From contig JARGOC010000004.1 of assembly GCA_029212365.1 (NCBI GenBank), forward strand, positions 97,553 through 161,552: a DNA stretch of 64,000 nucleotides, in the 5' to 3' direction. Position 1 is the first letter of the stretch, and each line of letters starts with the position of its first letter. The stretch is from Roseovarius sp. (GTDB taxonomy: Bacteria > Pseudomonadota > Alphaproteobacteria > Rhodobacterales > Rhodobacteraceae). The translations under genes were made by a program, and so were the position numbers. Of the stretch, positions 23,359-31,788 are shown piece by piece. The notes under the pieces are model-generated. The model saw only the letters and a program-made list of their open reading frames with translations, did not search any database and was not told the DNA's origin.

Positions 23359-23847
23359 ATGGCCGGTTCCGTAAACAAGGTAATTTTGATCGGCAATCTG
23401 GGCCGCGACCCGGAAGTGCGTACTTTTCAGAATGGTGGCAAGGTTTGCAATCTGCGCATTGCCACATCCGAGACCTGGAAAGACAAAAACACCGGCGAGC
23501 GACGTGAACGCACGGAATGGCATTCGGTCGCCATCTTCTCAGAGCCGCTGGCCCGCATTGCCGAGCAATATCTGAAAAAGGGTTCCAAGGTTTATCTTGA
23601 AGGCCAGCTGGAAACCCGCAAATGGCAGGACCAGTCCGGCCAGGATAAATACTCCACCGAAGTGGTGCTGCGCCCCTATACCTCGACGCTGACCATGCTG
23701 GATGGCCGCAACGATGGCGGAAGCGGTGGAGGCGGCGGTGGATATGGCGGAGGCCAGTCTGGCGGCGGGTATGACGAACGCGATTCCGGTGGATCACCCC
23801 AACAAAACACGCCACCGCGTGACATGGATGACGAAATCCCGTTCTGA
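23359..23847 (+). CDS. ssb: Single-stranded DNA-binding protein
   Basis: SSB coats single-stranded DNA in replication, repair and recombination. The 162 residues contain the OB fold ([42 protein letters not shown]), a Gly-rich linker and the acidic tip DMDDEIPF that docks partner proteins. An AGGAGGG sequence at 23348-23354 sits 4 nt before the ATG at 23359 and decides this start over in-frame ATGs upstream. It is divergent from the transglycosylase gene and followed by a strong terminator. No GTTC-N7-GTTC SOS box was seen upstream. Confidence 0.97.
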   Translation: MAGSVNKVILIGNLGRDPEVRTFQNGGKVCNLRIATSETWKDKNTGERRERTEWHSVAIFSEPLARIAEQYLKKGSKVYLEGQLETRKWQDQSGQDKYSTEVVLRPYTSTLTMLDGRNDGGSGGGGGGYGGGQSGGGYDERDSGGSPQQNTPPRDMDDEIPF

Positions 23848-23870
23848 TCCCATATACATCGCAACGAAAG

Positions 23871-23894
23871 CCGCCCCTCGGGGCGGTTTTTTTT
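23871..23894 (+). terminator. Rho-independent terminator of ssb
   Basis: A GC-only stem CCGCCC/GGGCGG with a four-base loop is followed by eight T residues, 23 nt after the ssb stop. It is the clearest intrinsic terminator in the window. Confidence 0.92.
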
Positions 23895-23949
23895 GTGTTA
23901 AATTGTTCGGATTAACCAGGTTTTAGAGATTAGGGCGGCTAATCAAGGG

Positions 23950-24882
23950 ATGAAAATCGCGCCTGCCACACATGCCGCCCCCCTGCCCGGCCGCCCTGCG
24001 CTGCAACAACACCCGCATTATGGCGCTGCAATTAGGCAGCTTGGTGGGCAGACGCAGGCGTTTGACATCACCGATGTGAACCACACGGTGGCGCGTGTTC
24101 AGGTGATCGCGCGCAAACTCGGCCCTCTCAAACTGGCTTGGGTGCCACGCGGGCCGCTTTGGACACCCAATGTGACAGAAGCCCAAAAGCAAACCGCGAT
24201 TGAGCTATTGGCGCGCTCTATTCCTCGCCCCACTGTGCGCCTGATGACGCCTGACACAGTTGAAGACGCCGCGATGTTGCGCCAGTTTCAGCACCGCGAA
24301 CTGACGGCAGGACAGCAATTTGCCCGTCTGGACCTGACCAAACCCAAACCCGAACGTATGGCATCGCAACATGGAAAGTGGCGCAATCGGTTACGCCATG
24401 CGCAAAATGCAAATGTGACGTACCAATGCCGCCCGTTTAAACCCGCGACTGATCAACCGCTGCTCGACCTTGAACTGCAGCAACGGCGCGCCCTTAGATA
24501 CAAGTCCCTCCCTGCGGGTTTTGTTCACGCCTGGGCCATGGCAAACAAAAAGGCGGCTCAGCTTTTTCTGGCCAATGACCGTGATGGCCCGATTGGCTTT
24601 GTGCTGTTGCTGATCCACGCCCCCACGGCCACCTATCATATAGGGTGGAGCAATGAACGTGGTCGTGCTCTGTCATGTCACAACCTTTTGCTGTGGAATG
24701 CCTCAAACTGGCTGGCCAGGCGCGGCATCAAAGAGCTGGACCTGGGGTTGATTGACCCCGAAGAGACACCAGGGCTCACCAGGTTCAAGCTGGGGATCGG
24801 GGCGCAGGCCCACAAAACAGGCCCTACCATGCTGGCATTGCCGCGATTGCACCTGCCCAAATTCCGGAACCGCGCAGCGTAA
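23950..24882 (+). CDS. FemAB/GNAT-like acyltransferase-fold protein
   Basis: The 310-residue protein resembles the FemAB/BioF2-like half of the GNAT superfamily: an N-terminal half with ARKLGPLKLAWVPRGPLW, then a second GNAT-like half with AAQLFLANDRDGPIGFVLLL, TATYHIGWSNERGR and RRGIKELDLGLIDPEETPGL followed by RFKLGIGAQ. This pattern (small peptide or acyl transferases acting on cell-wall or amino substrates) is common in Roseobacters, but the substrate is unknown. It lies alone between the ssb terminator and typA, on the same strand. No signal peptide or membrane segment is visible, so it is probably cytoplasmic. Confidence 0.7.
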   Translation: MKIAPATHAAPLPGRPALQQHPHYGAAIRQLGGQTQAFDITDVNHTVARVQVIARKLGPLKLAWVPRGPLWTPNVTEAQKQTAIELLARSIPRPTVRLMTPDTVEDAAMLRQFQHRELTAGQQFARLDLTKPKPERMASQHGKWRNRLRHAQNANVTYQCRPFKPATDQPLLDLELQQRRALRYKSLPAGFVHAWAMANKKAAQLFLANDRDGPIGFVLLLIHAPTATYHIGWSNERGRALSCHNLLLWNASNWLARRGIKELDLGLIDPEETPGLTRFKLGIGAQAHKTGPTMLALPRLHLPKFRNRAA

Positions 24883-24965
24883 CACCCACACTTGGGCGTG
24901 ATTGCCTCTGGCCTTTTGACACAAGGGCGTATAGGGCGCGTGCGAGTAGCCAAGGAATACCGAAA

Positions 24966-26786
24966 ATGGACCTGCGAAATATCGCGATTATCGCCCACGT
25001 TGACCATGGGAAAACCACACTTGTTGACGAATTGCTAAAGCAATCCGGAGCATTTCGTGAAAACCAAGCCGTGTCCGAACGGGCAATGGACAGCAACGAT
25101 CTGGAGCGCGAGCGCGGGATCACAATTTTTGCCAAACCCACCTCGGTTGAGTGGAAGGGCACACGGATCAATATCGTAGACACCCCCGGCCACGCCGATT
25201 TCGGTGGCGAGGTGGAACGCATCCTGTCCATGGTTGATGGCGTTGTGTTGCTGGTTGACGCTGCCGAAGGCCCGATGCCGCAAACCAAATTCGTGACCTC
25301 CAAGGCGTTGGCGTTGGGCTTGCGCCCGATCGTGGTGCTGAACAAAGTTGATAAACCCGACGCCGAACCAGACCGTGCTCTGGATGAGTGTTTTGATCTG
25401 TTCGCCAATCTCGGGGCCACTGACGATCAGCTGGATTTCCCGCATATGTATGCCTCGGGCCGTTCAGGCTGGGCCGATCATGAACTGGATGGACCGCGCA
25501 AAGACCTCAGCGCGATGTTTGATCTGATCGTCAATCACGTCCCCGCTCCCAAGCAAATCAATCGCCAAAGCGAAGATTTCCGCATGTTGGCCACGACTTT
25601 GGGGGCGGATCCCTTTGTGGGCCGCCTGCTGACAGGGCGTGTTGAATCCGGCACTCTCAAAGTGGGCGCCACCGTGCAAGCCCTTAGCCGTGTCGGCCAA
25701 AAGATTGAGCAGTTTCGCATCACCCGCATTCAGGCCTTTCGCGGCCTTGGCACCCAAGACATCGAAGAAGCCCAAGCCGGCGACATTGTCAGCCTCGCGG
25801 GCATGACCAAGGCCACTGTGGCTGATACGATCTGCGCGCTCGCCGTGGATACCCCCCTAGAAGCACAACCGATTGATCCCCCCACCATCACCGTGACCTT
25901 TGGCATCAATGACAGCCCCCTCGCGGGCCGAGAAGGCAAGAAAGTGCAATCTCGCGTCATCCGCGAACGCCTGCACAAAGAAGCCGAATCCAACGTTGCC
26001 ATCAAAATCTCTGACACACCCGGCGGCGAAGCCTTTGAAGTGGCGGGGCGCGGCGAATTGCAGATGGGCGTTCTGATTGAAAACATGCGCCGTGAGGGTT
26101 TTGAACTGTCCATTTCGCGCCCCCAGGTTCTGCTGCGCGAGGAAGACGGCAAAAAGATGGAACCCATCGAAGAAGTCACCATCGACGTTGATGATGATTA
26201 CTCCGGCGCTGTCATCGAAAAAATCACCGGCCCCCGCAAGGGTGAGCTGGTCGAGATGAAACCAGCGGGGGTTGGCAAAACCCGCATTATCGCACATGTA
26301 CCATCGCGTGGCCTGATTGGGTATCATGGTGAATTTCTGACCGACACACGCGGGACTGGTGTTTTGAACCGCGTGTTCCACGGCTGGGCCCCACATAAAG
26401 GATCAATCCCCGGACGTCGGGCCGGCGTGCTGATCTCAATGGAAAACGGCGAGGCCGTGGCCTATGCCCTGTGGAACCTTGAAGATCGCGGTAAAATGTT
26501 CATCAAGCCGCAGGAAAAAATTTATACCGGCATGATAATTGGCGAACATAGCCGCGAAAATGATCTGGAAGTGAACCCGTTGAAGGGCAAAAAACTGACC
26601 AACGTTCGGGCGTCGGGCACTGATGAGGCAGTGCGCTTGACCACACCTGTGATCATGACGTTGGAGCAGGCCATTGCCTATGTGGATGATGACGAATTGG
26701 TTGAAGTGACACCCAATTCAATCCGCCTGCGCAAGCGGTATCTGGACCCGCACGAACGCAAGCGGAAATCCAAATCTATTTCCTGA
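24966..26786 (+). CDS. typA: Translational GTPase TypA/BipA
   Basis: TypA is a ribosome-binding GTPase related to EF-G, used in stress and cold adaptation and in 50S assembly. The 606 residues contain G1 [10 protein letters not shown]3 [13 protein letters not shown]4 NKVDKPDA, the SGRSGWAD segment, then domain II, domain III/V ([17 protein letters not shown]) and the BipA-specific C-terminus ([17 protein letters not shown]). The length matches the family. It is convergent with a DUF1330 gene; a hairpin separates them. Confidence 0.97.
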   Translation: MDLRNIAIIAHVDHGKTTLVDELLKQSGAFRENQAVSERAMDSNDLERERGITIFAKPTSVEWKGTRINIVDTPGHADFGGEVERILSMVDGVVLLVDAAEGPMPQTKFVTSKALALGLRPIVVLNKVDKPDAEPDRALDECFDLFANLGATDDQLDFPHMYASGRSGWADHELDGPRKDLSAMFDLIVNHVPAPKQINRQSEDFRMLATTLGADPFVGRLLTGRVESGTLKVGATVQALSRVGQKIEQFRITRIQAFRGLGTQDIEEAQAGDIVSLAGMTKATVADTICALAVDTPLEAQPIDPPTITVTFGINDSPLAGREGKKVQSRVIRERLHKEAESNVAIKISDTPGGEAFEVAGRGELQMGVLIENMRREGFELSISRPQVLLREEDGKKMEPIEEVTIDVDDDYSGAVIEKITGPRKGELVEMKPAGVGKTRIIAHVPSRGLIGYHGEFLTDTRGTGVLNRVFHGWAPHKGSIPGRRAGVLISMENGEAVAYALWNLEDRGKMFIKPQEKIYTGMIIGEHSRENDLEVNPLKGKKLTNVRASGTDEAVRLTTPVIMTLEQAIAYVDDDELVEVTPNSIRLRKRYLDPHERKRKSKSIS

Positions 26787-26798
26787 TCAATAAGTTAG

Positions 26799-26819
26799 CC
26801 AGCGAAGTTTATTCGCTGG
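26799..26819 (+). terminator. Hairpin between convergent typA and DUF1330 gene
   Basis: A perfect 8-bp stem (CCAGCGAA/TTCGCTGG) with a 5-nt loop is followed by TTTCC on plus. The loop contains the stop codon of the opposing gene. It may serve both strands; T-runs are short. Confidence 0.5.
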
Positions 26820-27096
26820 TTTCCACCACCAACAGTTCGCGCTCAGCGGCTCCTCGTGCGTGATCAAGCGCCTCTTGATACTCGGGCGAGTGATAGCAAG
26901 CCTCCGCCGCCTCAAGACTTGGGAACTTTGCCACCACATTGCGCGGCCTATCTGTGCCTTCCAATTGCACATAGCGGCCCGCACGGGCGATGAAATACCC
27001 CCCGTGCTTTTTAATCGCGGGGCCGGCCAGTTTGGCGTATTTACTATAGGCGTCTTCGTCCGTCACGCTAACATGCGCAATCCAAAGTGCGGGCAT
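26809..27096 (-). CDS. DUF1330 domain protein
   Basis: The 95-residue protein is of the dimeric alpha-beta-barrel type: MPALWIAHVSVTDEDAYSKY, then GPAIKKHGGYFIARAGRYVQ and FPSLEAAEACYHSPEYQEA, the classic DUF1330 pattern. The biochemical role of the family is not established. It starts 3 nt after the alaS stop on the same strand, so it is probably the last gene of the recA-alaS transcript. Confidence 0.88.
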   Translation of the reverse strand: MPALWIAHVSVTDEDAYSKYAKLAGPAIKKHGGYFIARAGRYVQLEGTDRPRNVVAKFPSLEAAEACYHSPEYQEALDHARGAAERELLVVETSE

Positions 27097-27099
27097 AAT

Positions 27100-29763
27100 T
27101 TATCCTTTCAAAACGGTTTCAGCAGCGGCGATCGCGGCATCGGAGTTTGCAGCACTCTTGCCACCGCCCTGCGCCATATCGGGGCGGCCACCGCCGCCTT
27201 TGCCACCCAATTCAGCCACAGCTGCGCGCAAGATATCCACGGCCGATACCTTATCGGTCAGATCCTTCGTCACGCCTGCGGCCACGGCCGCTTTGCCGTC
27301 GGTGTCCGCAATCAACAGAACCGCGCCTGATCCCAGGTTGGTTTTATGCTCGTCAATCAGTGGCGGCAGGTCCCTACCCGACACACCCGACAAAACCTGT
27401 GCGATGAATTTGACACCATTCACCTCACGTACGTCCTGTGCTTCGCCCTGCCCGGCGCCGCCCGACATCGCCAGCTCTCGGCGCAATTGAGCCACTTCAT
27501 TGCTGAGTGTTTTGCGTTCCCCCATCAGCGAGCGCAACCGCTCAACCACGTCCTCAGGTCGTGCTTTCAGCTCTGACGCCAGATCAGACACACGCGCATC
27601 CTGTGCACTCAGATATGCAAAAGCTTCGGCACCGGTGAGTGCTTCAATCCGGCGCACACCGGAACTTGAGGCACTTTCACTGACGATTGCAAACAACCCA
27701 ATATCGCCCGTACGCCGCACATGGGTGCCGCCGCACAGCTCAATTGAATAGGTCTGACGGTCCAGCCCCTTGTTTGATCCCTCATCAACGCCCATCGACA
27801 CAACACGCACTTCATCGCCGTATTTTTCCCCAAACAGCGCCTGCGCCCCCAGATCACGCGCATCATCCGGCGTCATAATACGGGTTTCCACAGTCGAATT
27901 CTGACGGATAAAGGCATTCACCTCTGTATTCACCTGCGTCAGCTCTTTGGCGCTCATCGCTTTGGTGTGGCTAAAATCAAACCGCAAACGATCCTGAGCA
28001 TTCAGCGACCCACGCTGCGCGACATGATCCCCAAAAGCGTTGCGCAGGGCTTCGTGCAGCAAATGCGTCGCCGAATGATTGGCGCGAATAGCGCTGCGGC
28101 GGGTATGATCTACTTGTAACTGGGCCGCGTCACCTTTGCTGATCTCACCCGAGGTCACCTGAGCCAAATGGATGAATAACCCGGCAACTTTCTTGGTGTC
28201 CGTGATCTGCACCTCGGCTGTGCCCGTGGTGAACGTGCCTGTGTCACCTATCTGGCCGCCGGATTCGGCGTAAAACGGCGTTTGGTTCAGGATGATCTGA
28301 ACCGTGTCACCCGCTTTGGCTGATGGAACCTCTGCCTCGTCGCGCACAAGGGCCATGATTTGCGCTTCGGCCACTTCAGTATCGTAGCCCAGAAAATCTG
28401 TCGTCCCGTGCTGATCGGCCAACTCAAACCAGATGGTGGCATCCGCCGCTTCGCCCGAGCCGGACCAGGCCGCACGCGCCTTGGCTTTTTGCGCATCCAT
28501 CGCGGCATCAAAGCCCGATACATCCACTTCCCGGCCCTTTTCACGCAGGGCATCCTGCGTCAGATCAAGCGGAAAACCGTATGTGTCATAGAGTTTGAAC
28601 GCAGTTTCACCGGGCAAGGCATCATCTGCATTCAACCCGCCCAATTCTTCATCAAGCAGCTTCAAACCACGGTCAAGTGTTTGTTTAAACCGGGTTTCTT
28701 CAAGCTCAAGCGTTTCTTCGATCAGTGATTGCGCCCGCCCCAACTCGGGGTAAGCCTGCCCCATTTGTGTGACAAGAGCCGGCACCAATGCATGCATAAC
28801 CGGGTCTTTTGCACCCAACAAATGTGCATGGCGCATCGCACGGCGCATGATCCGGCGCAGAACATATCCACGCCCCTCGTTGGAGGGAAGAACGCCGTCA
28901 GCTATCAGGAATGACGTCGAGCGCAAATGGTCAGCAATTACCCGGTGATGCACATTCCCCGGTCCGTCCGGATCCTGGCTGGTCGCATGGGCACTAGCCT
29001 CGATCAAACTGCGCATCAAATCAGTGTCGTAATTGTCGTGCTTGCCTTGCAACAGCGCGCCAATCCGCTCCAATCCCATGCCGGTGTCAATTGATTGATT
29101 GTCCAGATCGCGCTGCGTGCCATCCTCAAATCGCTCGTTCTGCATGAATACAAGGTTCCAGATTTCGATAAACCGGTCGCCATCTTCCTCGGCGCTGCCC
29201 GGAGGGCCACCCCAGATATCGGGGCCGTGGTCATAAAAAATCTCGGTGCATGGGCCACATGGGCCAGTGGCGCCCATCGACCAGAAGTTATCATCGGTTG
29301 CGATGCGAATGATCCGGTCATCCGAAAGGCCGGCGTATTTTTTCCATATGTCTGCGGCTTCGTCATCGGTATGGTAGACCGTCACCAGCAGCTTGGATTT
29401 ATCAATGCCAAAATCCTTGGTCAGCAGATCCCAGGCATATGGAATGGCTTGTTCCTTGAAATAGTCGCCAAAACTGAAGTTACCAAGCATTTCAAAAAAC
29501 GTGTGGTGGCGCGCGGTATAACCAACGTTGTCCAGATCATTGTGCTTGCCGCCTGCCCGCACGCATTTTTGTGACGTTGTCGCGCGCTGATAGTCGCGCG
29601 TTTCTACCCCGGTGAACAGGTTCTTGAATTGAACCATCCCGGAGTTAACAAACATCAAAGTCGGATCATTTCGAGGCACCAGCGGTGAGCTATCCACGAT
29701 CGCATGATCGTTGCGTTCAAAGAAATTCAGGAAAGTTGAGCGGATTTCATTCAGGGTGGGCAT
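27100..29763 (-). CDS. alaS: Alanyl-tRNA synthetase
   Basis: AlaS charges tRNA-Ala and edits mis-attached Ser and Gly. With the ATG at 29763 the product has 887 residues, the normal length, starting [20 protein letters not shown]; an in-frame extension to 29874 would add 37 unlike residues across a nine-C tract. Landmarks are the class II core ([20 protein letters not shown]), the editing-domain zinc motif NHSATHLLH with [15 protein letters not shown], and a C-terminal C-Ala domain ([16 protein letters not shown]). It follows recA with a hairpin between the two, as in many alphaproteobacteria. Confidence 0.97.
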   Translation of the reverse strand: MPTLNEIRSTFLNFFERNDHAIVDSSPLVPRNDPTLMFVNSGMVQFKNLFTGVETRDYQRATTSQKCVRAGGKHNDLDNVGYTARHHTFFEMLGNFSFGDYFKEQAIPYAWDLLTKDFGIDKSKLLVTVYHTDDEAADIWKKYAGLSDDRIIRIATDDNFWSMGATGPCGPCTEIFYDHGPDIWGGPPGSAEEDGDRFIEIWNLVFMQNERFEDGTQRDLDNQSIDTGMGLERIGALLQGKHDNYDTDLMRSLIEASAHATSQDPDGPGNVHHRVIADHLRSTSFLIADGVLPSNEGRGYVLRRIMRRAMRHAHLLGAKDPVMHALVPALVTQMGQAYPELGRAQSLIEETLELEETRFKQTLDRGLKLLDEELGGLNADDALPGETAFKLYDTYGFPLDLTQDALREKGREVDVSGFDAAMDAQKAKARAAWSGSGEAADATIWFELADQHGTTDFLGYDTEVAEAQIMALVRDEAEVPSAKAGDTVQIILNQTPFYAESGGQIGDTGTFTTGTAEVQITDTKKVAGLFIHLAQVTSGEISKGDAAQLQVDHTRRSAIRANHSATHLLHEALRNAFGDHVAQRGSLNAQDRLRFDFSHTKAMSAKELTQVNTEVNAFIRQNSTVETRIMTPDDARDLGAQALFGEKYGDEVRVVSMGVDEGSNKGLDRQTYSIELCGGTHVRRTGDIGLFAIVSESASSSGVRRIEALTGAEAFAYLSAQDARVSDLASELKARPEDVVERLRSLMGERKTLSNEVAQLRRELAMSGGAGQGEAQDVREVNGVKFIAQVLSGVSGRDLPPLIDEHKTNLGSGAVLLIADTDGKAAVAAGVTKDLTDKVSAVDILRAAVAELGGKGGGGRPDMAQGGGKSAANSDAAIAAAETVLKG

Positions 29764-29839
29764 TTGACATCTCGTTTTTGGGCATTGGGCCAAGCGTTGC
29801 CGAGATTTAGCCCCCCCCCGCGCCCGTGTCCACAGCAAG

Positions 29840-29869
29840 AAGCGCCCGAGGCATTGGCACCGGGCGCTT
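29840..29869 (-). terminator. Hairpin downstream of recA
   Basis: A 9-bp stem (AAGCGCCCG/CGGGCGCTT) with a 12-nt loop lies 20 nt after the recA stop on minus. The following bases on minus are CTTGCTG, a poor T-run, so it may terminate only partly or mark the recA mRNA 3' end ahead of alaS. Confidence 0.55.
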
Positions 29870-29888
29870 TGCAATCATCGTAACTGCC

Positions 29889-30971
29889 TTAGACTTCGAG
29901 GATATCGCCATCATCCGAGGTCTTCTCGACTTCGGGCATTTCAAAGTCTAGCCCGTGCGAGGCGCGGATTTTATCTTCTATTTCATAGGCGATCTGAGGG
30001 TTTTCTTTCAAAAATCCCTTAACGTTCTCGCGGCCCTGGCCAATGCGCTCATCGCCATAGCTGAACCAGCTACCGGACTTTTCGACCACGCCCGCTTTGA
30101 CCCCCAGATCCAGTAGTTCACCGGTCTTCGAGATGCCCTCGCCGTACATGATATCAAATTCTACCTGCTTGAAGGGGGGGGCAACCTTGTTTTTCACAAC
30201 CTTAACGCGGGTCGAATTGCCGACCACTTCGTCACGGTCCTTGATGGCACCGATACGGCGAATGTCGAGACGCACCGAGCTATAGAACTTCAGTGCGTTA
30301 CCACCGGTTGTGGTTTCAGGGCTGCCAAACATCACACCGATTTTCATGCGAATCTGGTTGATGAAAATAACCGTGCATTTTGACCGGCTGATCGATCCTG
30401 TGAGTTTACGCATTGCCTGGCTCATCAGGCGGGCGTGAACACCAACACTGCTGTCGCCCATATCCCCTTCCAGTTCGGATTTTGGCGTCAGGGCAGCAAC
30501 AGAATCCACCACAATCATGCGCACCGCCCCCGAGCGGACCAGCGTATCAACGATTTCAAGGGATTGTTCACCTGTATCGGGTTGTGAAATCAACAACTCG
30601 TCCAGATTAACGCCCAGTTTTTTGGCGTAAATTGGGTCGAGCGCGTGCTCAGCGTCAATAAAGGCGCAAACGCCGCCCTTTTTCTGCTCTTCTGCGATGC
30701 AATGCAGGGTTAGCGTGGTTTTGCCAGAGCTTTCCGGACCGTAAATCTCAATAATTCGACCCTTTGGCAGACCGCCAATACCGAGGGCAATATCAAGGCC
30801 CAATGAACCGGTCGACGTGGACTCGATATCCTGGGCAGGATTATCGGCACCCAGCTTCATGATCGAGCCTTTGCCAAACTGGCGTTCAATCTGTGCGAGC
30901 GCGCTATCCAGTGCTTTTTGCTTGTCCGAGTTCGACTTGCTGTCCATTGCTACAACTTCCGCCAGTGCCAT
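29889..30971 (-). CDS. recA: Recombinase RecA
   Basis: RecA forms filaments on single-stranded DNA, performs strand exchange and triggers LexA self-cleavage. The 360 residues have Walker [23 protein letters not shown] (Walker B), loop L2 near [26 protein letters not shown] and the acidic end. Starts at MALAEVV or at MDSKSNSD (residue 9) are both possible. An SOS box stands 53 nt upstream. The coding strand has an 8-C run (30174-30181) encoding part of APPFKQ. Confidence 0.98.
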   Translation of the reverse strand: MALAEVVAMDSKSNSDKQKALDSALAQIERQFGKGSIMKLGADNPAQDIESTSTGSLGLDIALGIGGLPKGRIIEIYGPESSGKTTLTLHCIAEEQKKGGVCAFIDAEHALDPIYAKKLGVNLDELLISQPDTGEQSLEIVDTLVRSGAVRMIVVDSVAALTPKSELEGDMGDSSVGVHARLMSQAMRKLTGSISRSKCTVIFINQIRMKIGVMFGSPETTTGGNALKFYSSVRLDIRRIGAIKDRDEVVGNSTRVKVVKNKVAPPFKQVEFDIMYGEGISKTGELLDLGVKAGVVEKSGSWFSYGDERIGQGRENVKGFLKENPQIAYEIEDKIRASHGLDFEMPEVEKTSDDGDILEV

Positions 30972-31023
30972 GTTTCCAATTCCTTATTCCACACCCAAAG
31001 CAAAGCGACAATCGCTGCTTTCG

Positions 31024-31038
31024 TTCACCTCTTGTTCT
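31024..31038 (-). promoter_or_regulatory. Alphaproteobacterial SOS (LexA) box of recA
   Basis: The plus strand reads GTTCACCTCTTGTTC, a perfect GTTC-N7-GTTC direct repeat (GAAC-N7-GAAC on the recA strand). This is the LexA site known from Rhodobacter and Rhizobium recA promoters. It lies 53 nt upstream of the recA start. Confidence 0.85.
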
Positions 31039-31164
31039 CATATCTATGGAGACAAAAGTAGAACATTTCAAGAAAATTATTCGTATCTTCACTTTTGCCC
31101 TAAACCGTTAAAGAGTAGTTTACGAGCGTGAGATAAGTGCAGACAGGCAAGGATCAGACAAAAA

Positions 31165-31788
31165 ATGTTAGTGTTTTCAACGGCTCGCCTGGTGTTTCTA
31201 TCAGTCCCCAAGACCGGCACCACCGCTTATGAAGAGGCGCTCAAGCCATTGGCGTCCATGTGGGTCGGCGCGCCACCCGAGCTGAAACACGCACCTGTCT
31301 TTCGCTACAATCGGTTTTATCGACCTGTTTTGGAGAAATTTATATCGGAAGAACTGGCGGTATTGGCAGTGATGCGCGAACCCGTGTCCTGGTTGGGAAG
31401 CTGGTATCGTTACCGCCAACGGGATGAGCTAAAGGGGCAGCGAACATCAACACATAACGTGTCTTTTGACGACTTCGTGCAAGCTTATCTGATGGGCAAT
31501 TGCCCGCCCTTTGCCAATGTTGGATCACAGGCCAAGTTTCTGGAGCCAACAAAAAATGGCACCGCCGTGACACATCTGTTTCGCTATGAAGATCAGGCTG
31601 GATTAAAGGCTTTTCTTGAGACGCGGTTGGGCAGCACTTTTGCCACCGAACAGATGAACAGCTCACCATCTGCAAAATTAGAACTATCGGACAAAACCCT
31701 TGCGCGCCTGCGTCGCAAAATGCGCGATGAATTCATGCTTTATGACGGGATCGGATTGAATGGTGCCTACACACCGCTAGAGACCTGA
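31165..31788 (+). CDS. Sulfotransferase-family-like protein
   Basis: The 207-residue protein has a sulfotransferase-like PAPS-binding start (LVFLSVPKTGTTAYEEAL, compare the 5'-phosphosulfate loop PKTGTT) and a second motif MREPVSWLGSWYRYR resembling the 3'-phosphate-binding R-E-P/D-P...S segment. Such short Roseobacter proteins are often mislabelled gamma-glutamyl kinase. The sulfate acceptor, if any, is unknown. It is divergent from recA, and its last 22 nt overlap the 3' end of cckA on the other strand. No signal peptide is seen. Confidence 0.75.
   Translation: MLVFSTARLVFLSVPKTGTTAYEEALKPLASMWVGAPPELKHAPVFRYNRFYRPVLEKFISEELAVLAVMREPVSWLGSWYRYRQRDELKGQRTSTHNVSFDDFVQAYLMGNCPPFANVGSQAKFLEPTKNGTAVTHLFRYEDQAGLKAFLETRLGSTFATEQMNSSPSAKLELSDKTLARLRRKMRDEFMLYDGIGLNGAYTPLET

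Noticed and set aside
23912..23926. TTAA-N7-TTAG upstream of the FemAB-like gene, a near CtrA box.
   Set aside because: One mismatch, no supporting second site, and it lies in a short A/T-rich promoter region where such matches are expected.
29811..29819. Nine-C homopolymer upstream of alaS considered as a sign of a longer AlaS N-terminus.
   Set aside because: The in-frame extension upstream of 29763 resembles nothing in AlaS, while the protein from 29763 has the normal family length.
31108..31122. TTAA-N7-TTTA between recA and the sulfotransferase-like gene, a near CtrA box.
   Set aside because: One mismatch in an AT-rich stretch and no functional link between CtrA and either gene; too weak to list as a site.
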